From the NCBI GenBank assembly GCA_964554875.1, contig CAZKQJ010000022.1, positions 11,204 through 75,203 of the forward strand: a stretch of DNA of 64,000 nucleotides, given 5' to 3'. The notes below the pieces were generated by a model. The model was not told the origin of the DNA. It ran no database searches and was given only the letters and a program-made list of their open reading frames with translations. Positions 58,889 through 64,000 of this stretch are shown in pieces (within the stretch, counting starts at the first letter, position 1; each line of letters begins with the position of its first letter). Position numbers and translations under genes: made by a program. The stretch is from Marispirochaeta sp964554875. Its GTDB lineage: Bacteria > Spirochaetota > Spirochaetia > JC444 > Marispirochaetaceae.

Positions 58889-60991
58889 CTAATTCTTTAT
58901 CCCTGAAATTTTCCGCACCAGGGAGACGATCCCCGTCATGATCGCAAAATAGACTGTCAGGAGCAGAACAAACATGAGAATGTTCTTCCAGCCTGGATCG
59001 GTAAAGACCCTCCTGATGGTCTCTCCGAAAACGGTAAAAGCGATAATGCCGGGCATGAGGCCGATGAGCGACCCGACAAGAAACTGGGAAGGACGGAAGC
59101 CCAGCATGCCGGTAACCAGGTTCACCACCAGGAAGGGTCCGGAGGGCAGCATCCGGGAGATGGCCACCGCCCAGAGACCATAGGGACGGATCTTTTCGAA
59201 CTGTTTCTTTACATGACGGACAGCCTTGAAGCGGTCGAACACAGGGCTTGTATGCAGGACAAGTCCCAGGGCATAGAAGATGGCGGCCCCGGAAAATACC
59301 CCCAGGGTGGAATAGAGGATACCGAACCAGGGGCCGTGGAGAGCGGCAAAGGAGACGATGGGAACCGAGATGGAGACAAAGATCAGCATGCTGAGCCAGA
59401 AGGTGACTATCGTCAGCAGCGCAGCCACGCCCGGCCTGGTCTCGTTCAGCTCTCTGACCGTGCTGAGGACCTTTTGAATATCCATATCCGTCCGGGAGAG
59501 AAAAAAGACTGCCCCCAGAACCACGGCCGTCAGCAGTAAAAATGCCCAGATTTTCTTTGTCCGGGCAATGAATCCCCTGGGCTCATCCTTTGTCATGGTA
59601 TGCAATGCCTCCTCCGACCGGGGTGCCCCCTTCATGTCGAAGTAATCCAGAAGCTCCTCGGGGATCGAATCCGGGGGCATCAGTTCCCCGGGTTCCTGAA
59701 GGCCTTCCCAGGAGCTGCTGCGTTCCCTGAAGGCCGAGAGCCGGGAGCCCCGGTTCCGCCGGACCATTTCCCGCCACTCTTCTACACGTAAACCGCAGTG
59801 CCGGGCGAGGATGCGCTCTTCCAGTTTCGCGACACACCCGGGGTCGTCCGTCTCCTGCGCGTCCATGAGGATGTTTACCTCGTTATCGAAACCGAAGGAG
59901 CGCTGGTTGATGTTCCCCGATCCCAGGGTCAGATAGCGGCTGTCGGTAATCATCAGCTTGGAATGGACCTTGATCGGTGTGGCAGGATTATCGGAAGAAA
60001 CGGGATTGAAAAAGCCCAGGCGGCCGTGATGGTCGTTCTCCCGCAGCTTCGCTATGTGCATGGAGGCGTTTACCCCCATGGTCATCCTGCCCAGCAGATC
60101 CGGGAGTTCCCGGCTCATGAGGATGATCAGCTCCGGCCCCTCCTTTTCCCGAAGAGTCCGGGACAGAAGATCGGTGATCTCGTCGCTGGAGAAATACTGA
60201 TTTTCGATGAAGATGAATTCCCGCGCCTCGGAGAGCAGATCCAGGTAAACCTGCCGTATCTGCCGGAGGTCCGGGACATCAGCGTCCGGGGATGTGCGGG
60301 TACGAGCAAGCATGATCCGGACATTTTCCGCATCCACAGGAATCCCTTCAGGCCAGAGAGAAGGGGGTTCAGCGTCAGAGGAAAGTCCGAGGGAGAACTC
60401 CGCATCCGCCAGGGAGAGGAGATTTCCCACCACCGGCCCTGACATGACAGCATGGGTGTCGTGATAGGGGCCGTAGGCCTCCCCCTCGGGGTTAACCCGG
60501 GCCGGACTTTCGGCGAGATGCTCCGGGCTGTCCCAGCGTTCCCGGGTAAGGTCTATACCCCCGATAAAAGCGAGGGCATCGTCCAGAATAACGTACTTCT
60601 CGTGCCGGGAGGCGAAGGCCGATTCCGCGGAAAGCTGATGGAGATGTATGTTCGGCTGCTTCCCTACACTTTTCCTGAATTGGTAGGTAATGTGCTGGTC
60701 TGCAGCGAAGAGGGAGGGGGGCTTCCAGATACACAGGTCTATCCGGACGGAGGGCTTTTCCCGGGCGATGAACAGGAGTAAGTCCCCCAGCTCCGGTCCC
60801 GTGGGGCCTGTATCATTATCCCGAATAAGGCGGATGCGGTCGTCAAAGCTCCAGCCGACGATGAGAATCCTTTTTTGTGCCTTCGGAAAGACTCCTGCAA
60901 GGGAGGAGAAGTAATCCCGGCTGCAGGTAAAAAAGGAGAGCCGGGACGCGGTGGATTTATATGCGTAGTGACGGTCTTTAGTAAAAATCAT
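58889..60991 (-). CDS. Phospholipase D / VTT-domain fusion, cardiolipin synthase-like
   Basis: A ~700-residue membrane protein. The N-terminal ~470 residues hold two PLD HKD motifs: RHEKYVILDDALAFIGG (near 155) and HSKLMITDSRYLTLGSGN (near 350), with NQRSFGFDNE. The C-terminal ~200 residues form a VTT/DedA-type membrane domain (SVPIVSFAALHGPWFGI, ISRMLPSGPFLVVNLVTGMLGF). The combination suggests synthesis or remodelling of cardiolipin or another phosphatidyl lipid, coupled to lipid transport. ATG 60991 overlaps the lnt gene by 14 bp; a TTG at 61030 is the alternative. Next comes the EEP gene, 1 bp away. Confidence 0.88.
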   Translation of the reverse strand: MIFTKDRHYAYKSTASRLSFFTCSRDYFSSLAGVFPKAQKRILIVGWSFDDRIRLIRDNDTGPTGPELGDLLLFIAREKPSVRIDLCIWKPPSLFAADQHITYQFRKSVGKQPNIHLHQLSAESAFASRHEKYVILDDALAFIGGIDLTRERWDSPEHLAESPARVNPEGEAYGPYHDTHAVMSGPVVGNLLSLADAEFSLGLSSDAEPPSLWPEGIPVDAENVRIMLARTRTSPDADVPDLRQIRQVYLDLLSEAREFIFIENQYFSSDEITDLLSRTLREKEGPELIILMSRELPDLLGRMTMGVNASMHIAKLRENDHHGRLGFFNPVSSDNPATPIKVHSKLMITDSRYLTLGSGNINQRSFGFDNEVNILMDAQETDDPGCVAKLEERILARHCGLRVEEWREMVRRNRGSRLSAFRERSSSWEGLQEPGELMPPDSIPEELLDYFDMKGAPRSEEALHTMTKDEPRGFIARTKKIWAFLLLTAVVLGAVFFLSRTDMDIQKVLSTVRELNETRPGVAALLTIVTFWLSMLIFVSISVPIVSFAALHGPWFGILYSTLGVFSGAAIFYALGLVLHTSPVFDRFKAVRHVKKQFEKIRPYGLWAVAISRMLPSGPFLVVNLVTGMLGFRPSQFLVGSLIGLMPGIIAFTVFGETIRRVFTDPGWKNILMFVLLLTVYFAIMTGIVSLVRKISGIKN

Positions 60992-63482
60992 TCCTTTTAA
61001 GGTAATACACAAAGCCCCGGACAACAACAAGGACGATCAGCAGAGCGGTCAGCAGCAGGGGAAACCAGTCCCCCAGGCGCGCATAAAGAGTCGTTCCGGG
61101 AGGGGCTTCAGGGATTTCTGCCAGGAGCCAGCCCTCTTCAAAAAAGCCGAGGGAACCCAGGACCCGGCCCCAGGGGTCAGCCGCCAGGCTGAGCCCGGAG
61201 GTGGTGGCCCGAACCAGGGGCACCCTGTTCTCCACGGCCCGGAAAAGCCCGTTGACGCCGTGCTGCATCCCCTCCACCGGGGAGAGGGACCAGTAGTCGT
61301 TGCTGACATTGACGATGAGCCGGGCCCCCTCCGCCACGAAACGTCGCACATGCCCGGGCATGATGTCCTCGAAACAGATGGGCGTGGTGAAGGGCGCTTT
61401 AGGGTGCCGGTGGAGGAGGTATTCGCTGCCGGGGGTCCAGTCGGTAACATCGAACTTGTCCAGCTGCTCGTAGACCGCCGGGAGCTCCTCCTTGAAGGGA
61501 AAGTACTCCGTAAAGGGTACCAGCTTTATCTTATGGTAGATGCTCTCGATTTCCCCCTCCGGGCTGATCAGATAGGTGGAGTTGTGGCTGATTTCCGGGT
61601 AGTCCGTGTCCCCCTCCTCAGGAAGCCGGGTGTGGTCGGAGCTTCCCGTAACGAGCCAGGTGTCCCAGGAGTCCGCGGCGGAGAGCATTTTTTCCGCGAG
61701 TTTTCTCCTGGGCCGCCCCTCGTTTGCCGGACGCGTCCAGAAGCGGATGTCCGGGACGAAGGCGGTCTCCGGCCAGGCGACGAGGTCCACGCTTTTTTCC
61801 TCCTCCGCGGCCCGGGCAAGGCCGTCCTCGCTCAAGGAAAGGAGGGCGTCCAGGCTTTCGGCGTAGTCGTGCTTGCGGGGGTCCCGGTTATGCTGCACCA
61901 GAAGCACGGTAATGCTCTTTGCCGGCTCCGGCGCGAAGGTCAGGGTCAATACTCCGAAGCCGAGGGGAATCAGCAACAGGGCCGCCGCGCCGGCAAGCAG
62001 CGAACGGCGGCGCTCCCGGGCAGTAAGCAGCTGTGCGATTACCGCGTTAAAGGCGATGACCAGCCAGCTTACCCCCCAGACCCCGGTAAGGGAGGCGACC
62101 TGAATACAGAGCGTCCAGGGGTAGAGAGCGGTGCCCAGCATACCCCAGGGATAGGCCAGGAATCCCATGCCCCGCAGCCAGTCGAAGACAATCCAGGCTG
62201 AAGGCACAGTGAGAATCCAGCTGCGTCCCGGACGCCGGAAGAGCCACACCAGCAGGGGCAGAAAAATAAGCCACTGGGCCAGGGAGAGAAGCACCGTAAA
62301 GGGAAGAGAGACGTATGAATAGGTTGAGTGCCAGAAGTTGACCAGCATTACCTGCAGGGAGGCAAAGGCCATTATCGAGGCAGCCGCCTCTCCACGGGAA
62401 GCCCTTCGGCAGAACAGAAAAAGGGGAATCAGCGCGACGAAGCTCAGTACCGGGACTCCCTGGAGCCTGAAGAGGGACGGGAGGGCCAGGGTGTAGAGCA
62501 GACCGGAAAGCCATCCTGCGAGGAGCCCGGGGGTATGGCGCATGACGCCTTCTGCCGCGGCAGGGATAGAAGCGGAAATCCCGCCGGCCGGCGGATTGGA
62601 GCGGATAGCCCGGTCCTGCATCGTTTTTTTGCCGGCAAAAAAACGATGCATGGAGCCGCCCGGAAAAAGATAGAGAGTGAGATTCAGCAGGATAAGGGGC
62701 AGAAAGCGCAGAGCCGCCTCAAGCTGCTGACTGGCGGTGTCGGCTGCCATCTTGAGGTCTCCCCCGTGGGCCACGAAGCGCTGAACGTAATCCATGTTGG
62801 CGTTGCGGGCAAAAAAGAAGGCGAAAAGGTAGAGAGTGGAACCGAGGATTATCAGGCCCTGGTTAAAAAGCCCGGCGGGCCGGCGCAAGAGGAGCAGAAG
62901 GGCCAGCAGGAGCTCGAGGGCAAGGAAAAGAAAAAAACTGTAGTCGAAGGGGGTGAGCCCCGGAACAGGGATATCGAAGGCTTCGGCGAACTCAGGCCCC
63001 TCCAGGGATTCCATAAGAGCAGAAAGATTCGAAGCCCTGAAGCTTTCCGAGGAGATGGGCTCTCCCTCGACAGTGTCGTAGAGCCACAGGTAGAGGGAAA
63101 GCTCCCCGCCCCAGGCGGAGAGAACCGGCTGCACAAGACGCAGGACCCCCAGCTCCCGGGCGAGCTCCATGGCGGACTCCCGGCTGTCGATATCCGCGAG
63201 GCTGCGGCCGGAGGGCATAAGGTATTCCTCGATCAGAGCCTGGGGTTTGACGCTGGACGAACCGGCGGTGGCGAAGGCCGCCTCGATGGACCGGGTAAGT
63301 TCCTCTGCCTGGCTGTCGCTGAGGCCGGCACCGGTGTGAGAAAAAGGCGCGACCATCAGACTGGGGGTTCGGGTGAGGCTGACGGGGCCATAGAAGGCGA
63401 GAAACACCTCCCCCAGGGCACACAGTATGAGAGCCAGGGAAAGCGCGGGGGTGAACAGGTTTTTGCCGGCAGGACTCGTCAT
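60978..63482 (-). CDS. lnt: Apolipoprotein N-acyltransferase with enlarged N-terminus
   Basis: An 834-residue Lnt, about 300 residues longer than usual. The standard enzyme occupies the C-terminal ~530 residues: membrane helices, then the nitrilase-like domain with Glu in AWPETAF, Lys in YHKIKLVPFTEY and Cys in PICFEDIMPG. It transfers an acyl chain to the N-terminal Cys of lipoproteins. The extra N-terminus has one membrane segment, a ~130-residue periplasmic stretch (LMVAPFSHTGAGLSDSQAEELTRSIEAAF, similar in pattern to TolB/CsgG N-domains) and about four more helices. The many lipoproteins in the window would be substrates. The junction holds a 34-bp perfect palindrome. Confidence 0.9.
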   Translation of the reverse strand: MTSPAGKNLFTPALSLALILCALGEVFLAFYGPVSLTRTPSLMVAPFSHTGAGLSDSQAEELTRSIEAAFATAGSSSVKPQALIEEYLMPSGRSLADIDSRESAMELARELGVLRLVQPVLSAWGGELSLYLWLYDTVEGEPISSESFRASNLSALMESLEGPEFAEAFDIPVPGLTPFDYSFFLFLALELLLALLLLLRRPAGLFNQGLIILGSTLYLFAFFFARNANMDYVQRFVAHGGDLKMAADTASQQLEAALRFLPLILLNLTLYLFPGGSMHRFFAGKKTMQDRAIRSNPPAGGISASIPAAAEGVMRHTPGLLAGWLSGLLYTLALPSLFRLQGVPVLSFVALIPLFLFCRRASRGEAAASIMAFASLQVMLVNFWHSTYSYVSLPFTVLLSLAQWLIFLPLLVWLFRRPGRSWILTVPSAWIVFDWLRGMGFLAYPWGMLGTALYPWTLCIQVASLTGVWGVSWLVIAFNAVIAQLLTARERRRSLLAGAAALLLIPLGFGVLTLTFAPEPAKSITVLLVQHNRDPRKHDYAESLDALLSLSEDGLARAAEEEKSVDLVAWPETAFVPDIRFWTRPANEGRPRRKLAEKMLSAADSWDTWLVTGSSDHTRLPEEGDTDYPEISHNSTYLISPEGEIESIYHKIKLVPFTEYFPFKEELPAVYEQLDKFDVTDWTPGSEYLLHRHPKAPFTTPICFEDIMPGHVRRFVAEGARLIVNVSNDYWSLSPVEGMQHGVNGLFRAVENRVPLVRATTSGLSLAADPWGRVLGSLGFFEEGWLLAEIPEAPPGTTLYARLGDWFPLLLTALLIVLVVVRGFVYYLKRNDFY
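62617..62650. repeat. 34-bp perfect palindrome inside lnt
   Basis: Each 17-base arm starts TGCATCG and contains a run of seven T (or A) residues, meeting at GCCGGC. It lies in frame in lnt and encodes MHRFFAGKKTMQ, at the boundary between the extra N-terminal region and the conserved Lnt core. It would form a long hairpin in DNA or RNA. Confidence 0.9.
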
Positions 63483-63510
63483 TGACCGATAGACTCAAAC
63501 AAGGCTGACG

Positions 63511-63948
63511 CTATATATCCAGGAGCCCGTCTTCTACAAGCTGCTGCTGGATCTCCTGGCCGATTCTCATTCCCCAGGCCTGACCGGCGGCCATGGACTC
63601 CCGGGAGATCGCCGGCATCTCCTGAATAAGCTTTTTTCCCGTGGGAGTTTCGTAGAAGCTGATGATGTCCGTAATCTCCTGGTGGGTAAAGTGTTTGTCG
63701 TAAATCGGGATTATCAGGCTGATCATATCGTCCGGTTTTACCCTGGCCATGAACTGGTCCCAGTAGTCCTCGGGAACCTCAGGGAGGATTTGTTTGAACT
63801 GGGTAATCATGCTCTGCATGACCTGGATACCCATGCTGGCGGAACCGGTCATCTCCATGAGCCGGACAATGTCCTCCTCCTTGGACTGCCCGAAGAGGGA
63901 GGCGAAGGAAAGAAGGGAAAACAGCAGGATTGCGATACTCTTTTTCAT
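63511..63948 (-). CDS. Exported DUF2059-family protein
   Basis: A 145-residue protein with signal peptide MKKSIAILLFSLLSFASLFGQ. The rest is helical and matches DUF2059: VRLMEMTGSASMGIQVMQSMITQF, then HFTHQEITDIISFYETPTGKKLIQEMPAIS, the diagnostic end. Function is unknown. AGGAGTCAATCG precedes the ATG. It lies 28 bp ahead of lnt and is the first gene seen of the operon; the region upstream is cut by the window end. Confidence 0.85.
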   Translation of the reverse strand: MKKSIAILLFSLLSFASLFGQSKEEDIVRLMEMTGSASMGIQVMQSMITQFKQILPEVPEDYWDQFMARVKPDDMISLIIPIYDKHFTHQEITDIISFYETPTGKKLIQEMPAISRESMAAGQAWGMRIGQEIQQQLVEDGLLDI

Positions 63949-64000
63949 CGATTGACTCCTGAAAGGCAGATTGCCCGGGAATGCGGGAAAGAATCAAGGT

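Noticed and set aside
62617..62650. Palindrome as a transcription terminator
   Set aside because: The T run lies inside the stem rather than after it, and termination in mid-lnt would be harmful. It was kept as an unexplained repeat instead.

Overview
The window looks like a chromosomal segment of a free-living, fermentative spirochaete (Spirochaeta / Sediminispirochaeta / Marispirochaeta type). This is inferred from gene content, not from a marker gene. The supporting signs are an [FeFe] hydrogenase, a Rex redox regulator, many hypothetical lipoproteins and small outer-membrane proteins, a carboxynorspermidine polyamine route, and GC-rich core genes in short operons. No rRNA, tRNA or CRISPR array was seen.

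Layout. 1-6.1 kb: the end of an [FeFe] hydrogenase gene, then a reverse-strand operon of a heterodimeric ABC exporter and lipoate-protein ligase. 6.2-10.1 kb: a Rex-controlled operon (rex, a SerA-like dehydrogenase, a hybrid histidine kinase). 10.1-27.1 kb: metabolic and envelope genes: dicarboxylate symporter, threonine aldolase, a cyclophilin-FKBP lipoprotein, a small OMP coupled to radA, a GH1 beta-glucosidase, the two enzymes of carboxynorspermidine synthesis (split by an EIIA/antiporter pair and a FecR/OMP pair), a Cys-rich PAS kinase, a TraB-family protein and a TPR lipoprotein. 27.1-31.0 kb: an AT-richer accessory island with two 143-bp elements bounded by inverted repeats, a lone DUF4440-like gene, three PIN toxin-antitoxin pairs (one toxin gutted by an internal deletion), a zinc-ribbon remnant and a decayed NarL-type response regulator. 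31.0-38.6 kb: an MFS transporter fused to a repeat domain, an unknown membrane-anchored protein, and a 1117-residue fusion of E1 alpha, E1 beta, a lipoyl domain and ketoacyl-ACP synthase III. 38.6-50.2 kb: NAD synthase, NifX-like and Mrp proteins, a family-B DNA polymerase, a diguanylate cyclase, glycerate kinase and a phosphatase. 50.2-57.7 kb: a DUF5320 protein with a Fur-like box, a marR-wrbA operon, a thioesterase, a membrane protein with a LuxR-type HTH, a glycosidase-like lipoprotein, and a B12-binding protein paired with a histidine kinase. 57.6-64 kb: a reverse-strand envelope operon (DUF2059 protein, enlarged Lnt, PLD-VTT fusion, EEP-family phosphatase, MFS remnant).

The most striking item is the E1-lipoyl-KAS III fusion at 35-38.4 kb. 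It could carry out 2-oxoacid decarboxylation and fatty-acid chain initiation in one polypeptide, perhaps passing the acyl group from lipoyl to KAS III without free acyl-CoA. Second is the B12 protein with a W-x9-EH motif next to a kinase, a candidate light-sensing pathway. A genome-style signal also recurs: at least nine genes have a near-consensus sigma70 promoter placed so that transcription should start at the start codon, suggesting frequent leaderless mRNAs.
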